Position numbers and translations under genes: made by a program
Notes under the pieces: model-generated
Told to the model about the DNA's origin: nothing
Databases searched by the model: none
The model's input: the letters and a program-made list of their open reading frames with translations, nothing else
In this document: positions 1-10,879 of the stretch, in pieces
Layout: each line of letters starts with the position of its first letter
Position numbering within the stretch: the first letter of the stretch is position 1
NCBI RefSeq assembly: GCF_016086655.4
Contig: NC_092584.1
Coordinates: 13,071,907 to 13,135,906 of the forward strand
Direction of reading: 5' to 3'
From: Lepeophtheirus salmonis
Taxonomy: Eukaryota; Arthropoda; Copepoda; Siphonostomatoida; Caligidae
DNA length: 64,000 bases

Positions 1-1270
1 GCTATATATTCTGCTTGCCGAGGATACACAAACTGTTGCCTGGTGCAATTTGACATTTCCTTTCGTAAGCTTAACCTTTTTGTAGCTTAATCGTACTCAG
101 AATGTTTTGACGTATTACCGTCATTTGTGTTGTTTACAGTGACTTGAAAAATTAATTTGCCAAAAAATTAAATTAAATCGTGAACATTTTCGTGCGATCA
201 TTTTTCAAAACTTTCGACGTGGGTTATCACGACAAGAGAGCATTGATGAACTTAAATCCTTGTATGGCGATGAAGCACCATCTTATAGCACTATGAAAAA
301 CTGGTTTAATGAATTCAATCGTGGCCAACTCTTGCTCAAAGACGAATTTCGTGAAGGTCGTCTAAAAACAGCCCTTGTGCCAGAGAACATTGATGCCGTA
401 CGTGAAGTGATAATGCAAGATCGTCTTGTGACATACTGTGAGATAGAGGGCTCCTTGGGAACTTTTTTCACCAGCTTACATTCGATATTGCATGTACACC
501 TGGCACAAAAAAGGTTTGCTTTCGTTGGATCCAGCACCATTTGGCAATCGCTCAAAAGAAGGCTCGTGTCGATTGGTACAAAGAAATATTGAAAAAATAC
601 GCTGGCAGTCCTTTAAAAGATGTTTATAAGATCGTCACAATTGACGAATCATGGATCTATAAGTATGAGCTCGAAGCAAAACAACAATCGACCGTGTGGG
701 TCTTTGAAGACGAGCCAAATCCAAAGAAAGTTGTTCGTGGAAGAAGCAAATGGTCGCCTGTTTCTTTGGCAAAACTGGTCATGTGGCGACTGTTCCACTT
801 GAGCATCGTAGGACGGTCACTTCTGAGTGGTAAATCACAATATTTTTGCCTGAAGTCTTCGGAGAAATTGGAAAAAGAAACAAGAGAAGACAAATAATTG
901 ATCACCACCATAATGCGAGCTCTCAGTCATTAGCTCAAACCAGCGCCTTTTTGACCGGCCAAAATGTCGAACTGATGGGTCATCTGCCGTACAGCTCTGA
1001 TTTGGCCCCTAATGACTTTTTTTTATTCCTGCAGATCAAGAAAAAAATGCGTAGTCAACGATTTTCGTCGCCAAAAGATGCTCTTGAAGTGTTTAAAAGC
1101 CATGTTTTGGAAGTGTCTGAATCGGAGTGGAAAAAGAACTTCGACAATTTTTTGGAGCGCATGCAAAAGTGTATAAATCATGCTGAAGAATACTTTAAAA
1201 AACAATAAAACCATTTTGGATGATAAATATTCGTATTTTCATTATTAGGACAGAAATATATATAGTAGCC
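1..1270 (+). mobile_element. mariner (Tc1/mariner superfamily) element, nearly full length, left edge cut by window
   Basis: The right terminal inverted repeat ends at 1270 and is followed by TA (1271-1272), the usual mariner target duplication. Its reverse complement, starting GGCTACTATATATATTTCTG, matches the left end of a second copy at 25770. The window opens about one base inside the left repeat, since bases 1-20 are a gapped version of the same terminus. The untranslated leader at about 80-165 also matches the second copy. The interior encodes a mariner-type transposase in three broken frames (separate entry). The element is non-autonomous as it stands. Confidence 0.9.
167..1208 (+). 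pseudogene. mariner transposase, inactivated
   Basis: This is a DD34D mariner transposase remnant that would cut and paste the element at TA sites. Three frames carry it in order: helix-turn-helix DNA-binding part (about 167-590, motif SRQESIDELKSLYGDEAPSY), catalytic start (541-897, motif VTIDESWIY with the first Asp), and C-terminus (846-1208, motif YSSDLAPNDFF with the third Asp, ending EEYFKKQ). The expected ATG at 167 reads ATT, whereas the copy at 25.9 kb keeps ATG. The second catalytic motif, normally HHDN, reads HHHN. Frameshifts lie near 540 and near 745, where 10 bases present in the second copy are missing between short gaagc repeats. Several independent lesions make it clearly dead. 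Strongly supported by motif order and by comparison of the two copies. Confidence 0.92.
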
Positions 1271-1389
1271 TACGTTTAATCCTGCCGCACCCCTTAAACG
1301 TGAATGAAAATCCAGAAAAGTATAATTAACCTAATAAATAATTATCCAATTTTTTTTTTTAAACAAAAAGCTGGTAGAGCAATAAAAAC

Positions 1390-1735
1390 AAACATTCTTT
1401 GTGGGGAGTCAGTTTATTGATCAGGCCAAGGACAACTAAGAAAGAGACTAGAAGAAATCGTTTATCAGCGCTTTTTGACATGGATATGAGGATATATCCA
1501 TCATTTTCCCCTGCTGCAACGATATCCTTACCCAAGATTTTATCGACAACAAAGGCCATGAGAGGAAGCCTTGGAAGTTGTGGTCAAAATTGGAAAAGGA
1601 CAGAGGACTTCTTGGAGTTTTCTGGTTTCCAAAATACCTCAAGGTCAACGCAGAAGTATATCTGGAAGTCAATGAGACAGTGATACTTCCCTGGTTAAAG
1701 GTCAACTTTGAAGAAGGATATTTAGTGACGTCATA
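1390..1735 (+). pseudogene. Tc1/mariner-type transposase catalytic-core fragment
   Basis: The frame around 1539-1727 reads through a peptide with the motifs GLLGVFWFPKYLKVNAEVYL and ETVILPWLK, which resemble the segment just before the second catalytic Asp in Tc1/mariner transposases that are common in copepod genomes. No start codon, helix-turn-helix or final catalytic motif is present nearby. The fragment is truncated on the right where a foldback MITE begins (1716), so that insertion probably removed the rest. The subfamily differs from the mariner immediately upstream. Assignment rests on memory of the family. Confidence 0.6.
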
Positions 1736-2109
1736 CAGTTCATGTTTCTAAAATACTTAGTATTTTTTGTATAGGGGTTATAGGGAGGGCTGGGCAGTCG
1801 GCACTGTAGATGATGGATGAGTCATCGATGACTAGTGATAGATGGGGGACGGATATGAATAATTTATGGTGTTTATACCTTCAGAATTAGGAGAAGAAGA
1901 AGAGTAATGCCGGGAGTTACCTCCATTTCCAAAGGTATAAATATTATCCACGGATCGGCATCCTATTTCTACTCACTATTAAAGATTTATCTTGACGTTT
2001 TTTCTAATCCATAAACACCCTATATTATTCATATCCATCTCCCATCTATCACTCATCTTCGGTGCCAACTGACCACTGCCCATAAACCGTATGACATCAC
2101 TAAAAATCC
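1716..2109. mobile_element. Foldback MITE with terminal inverted repeats of roughly 100 bp
   Basis: Left arm 1716-1884 and right arm 2009-2109 are inverted copies. The ends read GGATATTTAGTGACGTCATAC and, reverse-complemented from the right, GGGATTTTTAGTGATGTCATAC. Further in, both arms share GTGATAGATGGG and GGATATGAATAAT. The left arm carries about 35 extra bases near 1746-1780. No coding capacity is seen in the central spacer. It looks like a non-autonomous DNA transposon of unknown superfamily. Confidence 0.75.
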
Positions 2110-3320
2110 CTCTACAAAGTGGGAATGAAATAACCGGTGATTAATTTTACAAGGAATGAAATTACCGGTCACGGCTTAATACACAGAGCAATCACATTTA
2201 GTTGAATGAATGAATTCAACGGTTATAATTAAGCACTTTTAAAAAAACTTTGCCTCTCTGGTCACTGGTTTATATAAGGTAAAAATCTACGATCAGATTT
2301 ATTAATTCCATTATAGTACATTATTAGTCCATTATAACTAAAATATTTTTATTCAAATAAATGTGCCTCTCACAAGCAACCTTTTTCAATAAACCAATAG
2401 GAACTAGAACGGGCACTCAGTAGACCACTAAACCTCAGCATAAAATCAAATTGAGTTATCTTAATTTGTTACAAAGTAATGTTATGCTTTTTTTTTTTTT
2501 TTCTTTTTTGTGTTACAGCGAGCTTTTACCCTAACCTTTCAAAATTTAATGTCCTCTTACTGTGGTAATATATAATCTTCATACAAAGTTTAATCAAAAT
2601 TGATCAGTATCTTTTGGCGTAACATGTTCTTATATTATTAAATCAACAAAATAATAGACAGATTACAGAGCTAAATAAAAGTTTTGTCACTGAAAAGCTG
2701 CTACTAAATATTTAAGTTGATTTTTTTTAAATATTGTATTCTTAGAAGACAAATTTGTTGCCATACTTAATAATCCAATGGTGACAATATAAACAAAAAT
2801 ATATCAAGGATAACGTACATCTAATCATTTGTAAAATATCAGATCAAATCAAAGTATTGGATAAAAAATATTATTTTAAATATAAAGGATTCGTATCTAA
2901 AAGGAAATTATTTTGACATCAGCCCATGTCTAGATTGAACGTTATATAATATTCTAGAAAAAAGAAAAAAATGTTATCAAAAATGATAGCATGGTCATTC
3001 TAGTGTTAAACTCATCCAATTATTTATATGATATATGCTACATTATTTTTTATAAAATAAGGACTTGTACAAAAAAAAAAAAGATTTTTTAAATAATTAT
3101 TATATTCAAGACGAGAAAATATCCCAATAATGACAGCTAGGACATATCATTAATTTCATTTAAATTCATATATCAAAGATATATGAATTTAAAATGTATT
3201 TTGTAGCCGTTGGATTTTTCCCATTAAACTAATTCAATTAATTGTTAGTGAGGATTTTTTTATATCATTATTTATTTGGGTGATATTTTATATACATACA
3301 TAAATCAAACAGAGCAATTG
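2110..3320. other. AT-rich gene-free stretch with one perfect hairpin
   Basis: No convincing coding frame or repeat family was recognised. The only structured item is a perfect 16-bp stem with a 3-base AAA loop at 3159-3193, listed separately. Confidence 0.5.
3159..3193. repeat. Perfect 16-bp inverted repeat, 3-base loop
   Basis: The left arm is TTTAAATTCATATATC at 3159-3174, the loop is AAA, and the right arm is its exact reverse complement at 3178-3193. The stem is AT-rich. It could extrude as a cruciform or mark the core of a decayed foldback element. It is too short and AT-rich to call a microRNA precursor. Confidence 0.85.
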
Positions 3321-3439
3321 CGGAACCTGTGCATACAAGATCGACGGGATATTTCCGACACTTTTCAAAAAATTTACAAAACAAGGATTAAAATCTTAAA
3401 TAATTTAATAAATACAAAAATACAAAAACGATTTGAAGG

Positions 3440-3745
3440 GTGTGGCCTGTGGCTTTGAATTCTATTCAAAGTCTCCAGCCTGGACCTGAAACTGTTTCAG
3501 ATGCACTCAACCTGGTCCCTGGCAACGATGATTCACTGCTTTTAACTGGCCACCGTGTGTCAGAAGGTTCGGTTGGTATCCTGTGCAACTGCGTTCCAGA
3601 GGTAGAAGTCACAGGGATTTCTATCCGGGCTGTTGAGAGGTCAGATGTTGTTGCTGTTGTAGTCCTCAAAGTTCTTGGACAGCCACATCTGGGACTGATG
3701 TCCCTGATGTTTTTCACTGTGTTCCTCAACATTGTTTTTTATTGG
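3440..3745 (-). pseudogene. Tc1/mariner-type transposase C-terminal fragment
   Basis: On the minus strand the sequence reads an end-of-transposase pattern: a W-L-x-x-N-F stretch, then SPDRNPCDFYLWNAVAQDTN, which corresponds to the SPDLNPxDxxxW motif carrying the third catalytic acidic residue region, then an RSRLETLNRIQ tail typical of the C-terminus. In-frame stops and a frame change break it up. Codon use here is less AT-rich than the flanks, as expected for a former coding region. No terminal repeats were found around it. Confidence 0.7.
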
Positions 3746-3769
3746 CCTTTATTGCCATGCATTTAAACA

Positions 3770-4030
3770 TTTACAATCTAATTATAATATAACACAATAT
3801 ACTCGAAAAATAATTCGTTAAAACATGTAGACAAACGAAGTTTAAAAAGCCCACTATAAAATATGGCACAATCAAGAGTATTTAAAATAAATTATTTAGA
3901 AATAACATCAATTGCACGATGAACTAAAAAAAAATAAAAGAGTTTAAATCTTCAAAAAAATATTCGCATAAAGATTAGCAATATGTAAAATTCCATCGAG
4001 GTTGTCTTCTTTTACTGTACGTAATTTATA
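3770..4030. other. AT-rich spacer, nothing recognised
   Basis: No open frame of note, repeat or RNA gene seen. Confidence 0.4.
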
Positions 4031-4032
4031 GA

Positions 4033-4480
4033 CTATATATTATTGCCTTTTAATAATAATTGCATCAACTCTCTCATTATTTGAGGTAAAGAGGAAATCT
4101 TCTTTACACAGTTGTAAATTGAATAATGTACTAACCATTTTGATAACGTCTGCATAAATTTTAGATAAAGATTTACATTCCCACAAAATATGATCGGTTG
4201 TCTCTTTTGAGCATTGACAGAAGAAGCAAATTCCCCTTTAGTCATTAAAATACTTAGAAGCAACCGCGAGAGTCCCTGATAATATTCTGTATTTAAACAA
4301 TCTTTCGCTCGAACTAAAAAACTTATTGGTGATTGCCTTAAGGCTTTCTTGGCTACATTTTTTAATGCTGCGTTGTTCCAAATATGCACTGAATGGTGTT
4401 AAGTTTGGTGTGTGCATAAGTTTTCTCAAGTAGGAAGTACTTGTATAACATGATTTCACTCAAAAAGGGGCAAGATGACG
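4033..4480 (-). pseudogene. Non-LTR retrotransposon C-terminal remnant with CCHC-type knuckle
   Basis: Two overlapping minus-strand frames (4459-4238 and 4389-4033) join to give a sequence that passes through RYRILSGTLAVASKYFND, then FCQCSKETTDHILWECKSL. The C-x-C, His, Cys spacing with an H-x-L-W-E-C ending is the pattern found downstream of the reverse transcriptase domain in many LINE-like elements. No reverse transcriptase catalytic motif is visible upstream, so only the 3' end survives, as expected from 5'-truncated insertion. A frameshift near 4240 and a stop break the frame. Family within LINEs cannot be told. Confidence 0.55.
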
Positions 4481-5190
4481 TTTTAATATTAATAAAAAAC
4501 TTTTTATCATAGATCTTTATGTACGTATTATATAAGTCTCTAAACTATGTCATTTTTTAGAATTCGATAAAATCACATTCTACCTTTTATTTGTCTTTCA
4601 TGTATCCATTTTTTTAAATTTTTTATTGTTTATTTAATATTTGTCTAGTATGAGGGAAATTTAGCTATGCTTTGTTGAAAAATACAAAAGTTATGGTGAT
4701 TTAAAACTGCTGGGATACTGGTGTTCCTCTGGGTTTGAACTGTAACTTTTCTCTCTTTTATTAGATTTTTTTTTTTTTGAGGATTATACACGTATCATAG
4801 GGTTTTGTTCTTTTAGAGTATTCATATTAAATCACTCTTTATTAGGGGACAAATTAGCAAGTATAACATGTACATACATTTATTTTGTATGAATACCTTT
4901 TATAGAATGAAGAGTTATTTATAAACTAGATAATGAAAAAAAAACAAAGAACATGCTAATATACTCTTTATTAGCAGGACTATTTGTTACCAAATTTATA
5001 GCATTTTAGACAAAGTCCACAGTTTATTTTAGGTTTATCTTTTTTTTTAAACGTTTGTTTTGTTTTCACGAGTTTTGAAGCTTCTTCTTTTAACTTCCCA
5101 AGTTTTGATTGGTCTTCCTTATAATGTACTACATATGACTCTTCAATCTCAGATCATGAGAGATGTAAATTCCTAAGTATAAGTAGTTAA
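4481..5190. other. AT-rich stretch with a possible short coding remnant
   Basis: On the minus strand at about 5160-4985 there are roughly 55 codons without a stop, Lys-rich and ending in a Cys cluster (NCGLCLKCYKF). It is not recognised and may be the tail of the hAT remnant to the right. Nothing else was seen. Confidence 0.35.
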
Positions 5191-6300
5191 CTCCCACCTT
5201 AGGACTTGCATGGATGAACTTTTTTTTGGAGGAATAGATTGATAATCCAGTATGGTACTTTTAGCTAGAATAATCCTGATATATTTAAGTCATGTCTCTT
5301 TGCCACTCGTTTTTCAGGTGAGCACAATACACTTGAAGGTCATCATCTGATATGTTCTTTTCGATATCCAATTCATAAAGGCTTGGAAATTAGTAAATTA
5401 TATGACAAGCTAAATTTTGTTTGAATAACTTACACTTAGACAGGAAAGCGGTGATAACAGATTGGACTGTGATAATATTTGCTACCGGATTCTGTCAGTG
5501 AATTATACAGGTATGGCTTTATTCAAGAAACTGATGAAGCCACGATGATGACCTATCATGGATGGTGAACCATCTGTTGCACAGATAAGAATATTTATGA
5601 GAGGGATATTTTTCTCTCTGAAAAAATTATCAAATACCAACTCTCCTTTAGTGTTTGTTATAAGTTGTCTAGAAAATAACAGCTCATCAAACAAATTTTC
5701 CTCTTTTACAAAACGAACATCAGCAAAAAGCACGGATTCCTTTCCTGGTAAAGTGAAACTCATCTAATTGCAAACTAAATTCGGTTGCGGGAAGAATGTT
5801 ACACAATTTATCTTCTATGTTTTCAGCTATTTAATCTATTCTTCTTTGAACTGAATTATTACTGAGAGATATAGATTTCATAATTTAGTTCGGTAATTTA
5901 AGTACAATAGTGTGCACAACATCTCGTACAGCAGGCAGAATAAGCTTCTCTCCAATTATGGGAGGCTTCACAGATCTAGCAATCATCAAAGATATGTTGT
6001 ATTTGTAAAGCACGCAACCCGTCAGTGGATAATGTGCGCGAAAACATATTTTGAATAGTTTTTCGTGCCTTGAACTTTCCTTGAAGCGACAGGAAATATG
6101 CTACACTTTTGTCTGTTTTATAAGAGTGGATTGTTCTCAAATGTTCCTAAAGTGTTGAGGGTTTCATGGCTTCTTTTGAAAGCACTTTCTCAGCAGACAC
6201 ATAGGTTGATATTGATTCAGTAGTGCTGATACAAATCCATATTTCAAATATACATCGCTATACTGTCTACACTTATTTTTCGCTTGTTGATGGATTAACA
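5190..6300 (-). pseudogene. hAT-type transposase remnant (ZBED/SCAND3-like)
   Basis: The best-preserved block is 5763-5503 on the minus strand, 86 residues without a stop. It runs from a LPGKESVLFADVRFVKE-like strand through ELLFSRQL, NTKGELVFDNFF and EKNIPL to ICATDGSPSMIGHHRGFISF. The C-x-D-G-x-P-x-M...G...GF signature marks the catalytic region of hAT transposases related to domesticated ZBED5/SCAND3-type proteins. Flanking sequence on both sides is consistent with a decayed continuation but has stops and frame changes. No BED finger or terminal repeats were found. The outer limits are approximate. Confidence 0.65.
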
Positions 6301-7938
6301 TCCTTTATTCTGAAAAAAAATATAAGATACGACTATAACTTTTATGGTTAAGGGTTGTAAATAGTTGAAAAAAATTATAAAGTCCTTCGCTTCGGGCATT
6401 TTCAAATGAGTAAGTTATGTGAGTTGTAAATGTTGCTTCAGTAAGAAGATGGATAACTCTCAAATGAATATAGTGGGACAAGCTATTTTTGATTGCATTT
6501 TGGCATTGAGCAAACAATATCTAAAGGAAGAAAGAAAAATAATAACCCCTTACTAGGTTTATTAATTGGATAATACCGTAACTGTCTTTTATTTTCCAGC
6601 TATTCTCTACTACAACCATTTGTTTAACAGCTGAAATTTAGATCGAGATATTTACCCAAATAATTTAAGTAATAAAAGCTAATTGATGCAAAAAAAAAAA
6701 ATCTTAATACAGTTTCTATAATTACTTGACGTCCTTGAAGTCCAGTGCTTGAAGTTTTAGAATGTGGAATATGTGTTGTAGTTTTTGGATCTTAACTTTC
6801 CGTTGTTCCACGTTTTTAACAAAATTATAAGTATTTATACTTTGTGGTAAGAATATACTGAGAACAGAACAAAATGTAAAGGAGCAAATTATCAAGTACA
6901 TTTTTACTATTACAATCTAACATATTTAAATAGAAAAATATTCAATACTACTATCTAATAGTAACATTTTTTTAAATTTTGTAGATCAATTGGTTTGTTT
7001 TAAGTTTTGTAAGTTTAATTTTTTCTCTACCGGTCTTTTTTTTTGCATTACCACCCCCTAGATCAAATCAGAGGGTGTTTTCTTTGCAAAACGCTGGACT
7101 CCACCAATGACAAACACACCTTGATAATTATGGTCAGATAAGACCCCAGGATAAAGAAGTATCGACCAAGACTTAATCAGTTTCAAAAAAAATCTCCAAG
7201 GCATTCCATCTCTAACGATTGATTCATTTGCACAGTCCATTGAATCTCAACCATTGATGGATTGACCCCTTGTCTTCATTTTTTCTATTACTAATTTATT
7301 TATTTATTGGTCAATTATCCTGATTCTTGTTGCAAAAGGTTTAAATAGAGATTTGAGCCCATGGTTGAAACATTTTTACAATGAAATAAATCAATTTTGA
7401 TAAATAAACATTATATCTTTTAAAATAGGTGTAACATGAATGGTAAACCTAACAAATCATTATCAAATATATATAATATTTTTTTGGCAATGTGTCCGTT
7501 CCACAAAAGTGCATACGGCAAAGTGGACTGATCCAATACTAGATGAACATAAAGGCATGGGGAAAAAGCACTGGTAAAAATGATGATCATATATGACACA
7601 CAACATGATTAATGATTCGTCATTAGAGAACTTTTCTTCTTCTCTCAAAGGTTTGTTTACTTTAGAAAAAGGAAATCCTTTGAAGAGGAGAATGAAAGGG
7701 GGTGTTGGTGGAATAGTTCCTAATTGAATGTGATGGATACTCTAATACCTCCTTGACAGAAGTAACAGGATATGGAATATGGGTATTACAAAGACACATA
7801 TTAGAACCATAAATCATAGTTTTGTTTGTGCTTTCACTCCAAATATTATGTACTTAAACAAAAGAATAAAACGTTTTCAAGGATGAAAGGATTTGTAAAA
7901 GGATTGAAAATTGATATTGTTCGCCCTTGTCACATCTA
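6300..7938. other. AT-rich stretch, no gene recognised
   Basis: Short open frames (such as 7240-7058 and 7648-7463 on the minus strand) have no recognisable motif. No repeat structure was identified up to the Tc1-like element that starts at 7939. Confidence 0.4.
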
Positions 7939-8586
7939 CAGAGTGGTCCAGATATATTTGTAAAATATTTAAAGGCTTATACCGGAGGAAATTGTTAGAC
8001 AGAACCATTATTATTTTTAAAAGTTAAATTCAATGACATACATTTATTTAGAATGAGATCTGCCTTTCTTGATAACCTTGGCCCCACGGGACCGGAAGAT
8101 TTGGCACGCTTGGGCGGCGTCATTTAGATTCAGCATTGTACTTTTTCAGGGACTCCACAGACGAATGATACTTGGCACAGTCCCCATGAACAACTCTCCC
8201 CCAGAGATAGAAATTGTATGGGTTCAGGTCTCGGCTGTAGCCCAAATTCAGGCTCCAAAAGTGAGGACACTTCGTAGCCAAGACATCCTATTCTTTTCGG
8301 CCTTGCAAACTAGTGCACTGTCCTGTTGGAAGATGTTATTTTTTCTTTCGGATATTCCATCCATCCAAGGAAAACTAGAACCAGTATAATGACAATCCTG
8401 GATCTGAGTATGTCACTTGGGTCTGTCAAAGCTTCCAGCGTTGTGCGGCTGTGGTTATCAAGAGAGGGGATCTCATTATAAATAATTAAATGTTATCAAA
8501 TAATAATAAAATGATGGGGTTATCCCATCTAGTTCGTTTAATATAAGCCTTTAAATATTTTCCCAATTTGTCTTAACCACCCTGTG
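7939..8586 (-). mobile_element. Internally deleted Tc1/mariner-like element with 40-bp inverted ends
   Basis: Left end CAGAGTGGTCC at 7939 and right end (reverse complement) CACAGGGTGGT at 8586 form imperfect inverted repeats of about 42 bases that share TATTTAAAGGCTTAT. TA lies on both sides (7937-7938 and 8587-8588), the usual target duplication. The minus strand encodes a decayed transposase piece between about 8390 and 8060: motifs VLATKCPHFW, then DLNPYNFYLWG, then a C-terminal tail. Two-thirds of a normal transposase is missing, so the copy is non-autonomous. A related fragment is at 15790-16144. Confidence 0.85.
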
Positions 8587-8879
8587 TATCCATCTTGCTT
8601 TGTTTTTTTTTAATATAAAATGTATCCTTTTTTCACCTTTTGTCCTTTATTTTTCTGTAACTTTCTCTCAGCAAACTTTTTTATGACCTTTATTGTATCA
8701 CAAAACCTTTACTCTGACCAGTTAGAGAAAAAAACTGCTAAAAATCACTGAATAGATAGTCAGTTCATGCAAATTTTACCCCTCTAGAAGGGAATTACTC
8801 AGAGGAAAATGTTGTTCTAACATGCTCATAATGTTCTAACAATACAACCTTAATCGATTAATATTTCCATAGATTAAAA

Positions 8880-9270
8880 AAATAAGATATTGGAAAAGGG
8901 ATTCCCGAATTTCCATTCGCACACTCCAGGCAGTTGGGCCCCTCCAGGAGCACTGTCTACGCCGTCATCAAATCAGAACCATTGGAGAGGAAGAAGGGCT
9001 CTGTCAAAAAGGTCAACCCGGACCTGAAGAAGTTTTAAAAAAAGCCCAAGCCCATCCCCTTAAGTCCATCAGGGCCTTTGTCAGAGATCCCAGGTTTCAT
9101 ACCAGACTCCCCAGATAACTATCAAAAAAGTGGGTGAAAAGAACATGTCTCAATTAATCTTCTTTTGAACTCTTTTTTGAAACTTTTGCCCACCCTACAG
9201 CCCTAGTGTCAATCCCCTCGACTACACTTATGGGCGCCTATTGAGAAGATGGGAGAAATTTAAAAAAATG
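8880..9270 (+). pseudogene. Tc1/mariner-like transposase fragments (helix-turn-helix and a short later motif)
   Basis: At 8905-9030 the plus strand reads a helix-turn-helix with HSRQLGPSRSTVYAVI and a basic LERKKGSVKK linker, matching the copies at 32.1 kb and at 41.46-41.64 kb (minus). A stop follows at about 9037. The next part is HPLKSIRAF, as in the second N-terminal helix-turn-helix of the same family. Near 9210 a short VNPLDYTYG motif resembles the third catalytic region, so most of the catalytic domain has been deleted between them. No terminal repeats were located. Confidence 0.6.
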
Positions 9271-10030
9271 TTAAATGCAATCTATCCTGAGAATATAATT
9301 CCAAATTCGGTATCGGTGTTCATCAATGGAGAAGATTGCATGTGCTGGAAGGAATCCCTGCTGAAATGCCCCTGGTTAGTAAGATTTGCTCCGAGAATCT
9401 TCTTCTTTTGGAATCATTCACTCACTACGTATATGCAACAAGTCCTCTTGTGCCCATAAAGTGCTCACTTTTTTCCCTCATGATGAGTCTGACAGATTCT
9501 TCCTTTGTTTTATAAATTATAATAAAGAAAGATGTGGTTCACAAAAGTGAATGAATTTGTTTTATTATTACTTAAGTAATAATGGTGTACAGGGCTATGA
9601 AGGCATTACTAAGGATCCGGATTTAATAAATCCCTCATAAAATATTCCAAAATCCTAACCTAATGGCCTAGGGTCTTGCCAAGAGATACGATTAACTAGA
9701 CACTTACAGCGAATTCAAGACTATGCAGTATGTATTTTAAAGTTACTGATTTTATCACTGAATCTGAAGATTAATCCCATAATAAAGGAAAATCTCTCCT
9801 ATGAAAGTAAGAAATGTTATCAAATACTATGAATATTGCGTGTGAATCTCTGAGACTGCTCGTCGTTTTTGCTTTATTTCATTCCAAATATTTTTTAGAA
9901 GTACTACCTAATGATTTTCAAATGTCTGGACAACGAAATCATAGCATAGTTCAGAAGCATTCCCTTCAAATTCTAAATTATGTACTTTAATATTCCAATT
10001 TCTTCCTTTGTAATTTTAGTCATTAATATT
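9270..10030. other. No feature recognised
   Basis: A 72-codon open frame (9241-9459 plus) continues from the transposase debris without a recognisable motif. The rest is AT-rich and featureless. Confidence 0.35.
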
Positions 10031-10038
10031 ACTTATAA

Positions 10039-10227
10039 ATGATATATATTGACATGCGGTTGAAAGATGATGCCATCCCATCAAAGTGGCCGAATCTACC
10101 AATCTACTTCTCATCACCATCTCCAACACAGGCATCAATGAAGACCAAAAGAGTGCATTTGGAAAAGGAAAGACAAGAAGCTCTGGAGTATGCAATGTTT
10201 ATGGAAGAGACTGTTTTGTCAGCATAA
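10039..10227 (+). pseudogene. Possible THAP-domain C-terminal fragment
   Basis: The 62-residue frame starts MRLKDDAIPSKWPNLPIYFS after the first four residues. The D-A-I-P-S-x-W-P-N-L-P pattern resembles the AVPTIF box that closes THAP zinc fingers, which open P-superfamily transposases. It is preceded by a potential 3' splice site (ttttag, ending near 10020). The C2CH finger itself is not visible upstream. The remainder is charged and may be coiled. This could equally be an unrelated short frame. Confidence 0.35.
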
Positions 10228-10879
10228 TATCTTTAATTGAAAACTCTCTTTGTAATCATCGCCTTCATGGTTCTTGTTGCTTAAAGTTCCAAAAGTTACA
10301 TGTGTCAAAATTATACATTAAGGTATGAAAGGGCTGGACATTGCAGCTACCTGGAGGTGGAAGAAGACATATCCTTTAGGATCTTCTTTAACAACATCGA
10401 GCTAAATAAGAGTTTTGTATCACACTGCATAAATTCAGATACTAAAATTAACTCTTGTCACTGAAGCTATCAACATCACAGCTTTTCTGGGCTCCACGGA
10501 CAGAAAAAGAAACATTTGACATTTGTGAACCGCTACTTAATTTCTTCAACTCAGTAGTAATGGACGATGTTCAATCTTCCAAGTTATCATCTCTTCTAAC
10601 ATCCTAAAAGTAAAATATGTTATGTTGTGCTCCTTCTCGTTGCTTTGATATTGTACAATGTCAGTTCACAAAATCAAACTTCTAAAACGGAAATGGCCTT
10701 TAGTTACCAAGGAATAGTTTGCATGATTTCTAATTTATATATTTAAGATATCTGCCTAGCTAGTGCAAAAAAGAATAAACCAAAAGTGAATTCTTCTTGT
10801 CTTATGTTATCCATCTTATACTCACAATAGGAATTAAGTGAATGTAATAAATTGAACAAGAATGAAAAACTTAGTATTT
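10228..10879. other. No feature recognised
   Basis: AT-rich sequence with faint similarity to the duplicated unit that follows; no coding frame supported. Confidence 0.35.

Noticed and set aside
3440..3766. 108-codon plus-strand frame that looks like a small membrane protein
   Set aside because: It is the opposite-strand shadow of a transposase C-terminus, which has recognisable motifs.
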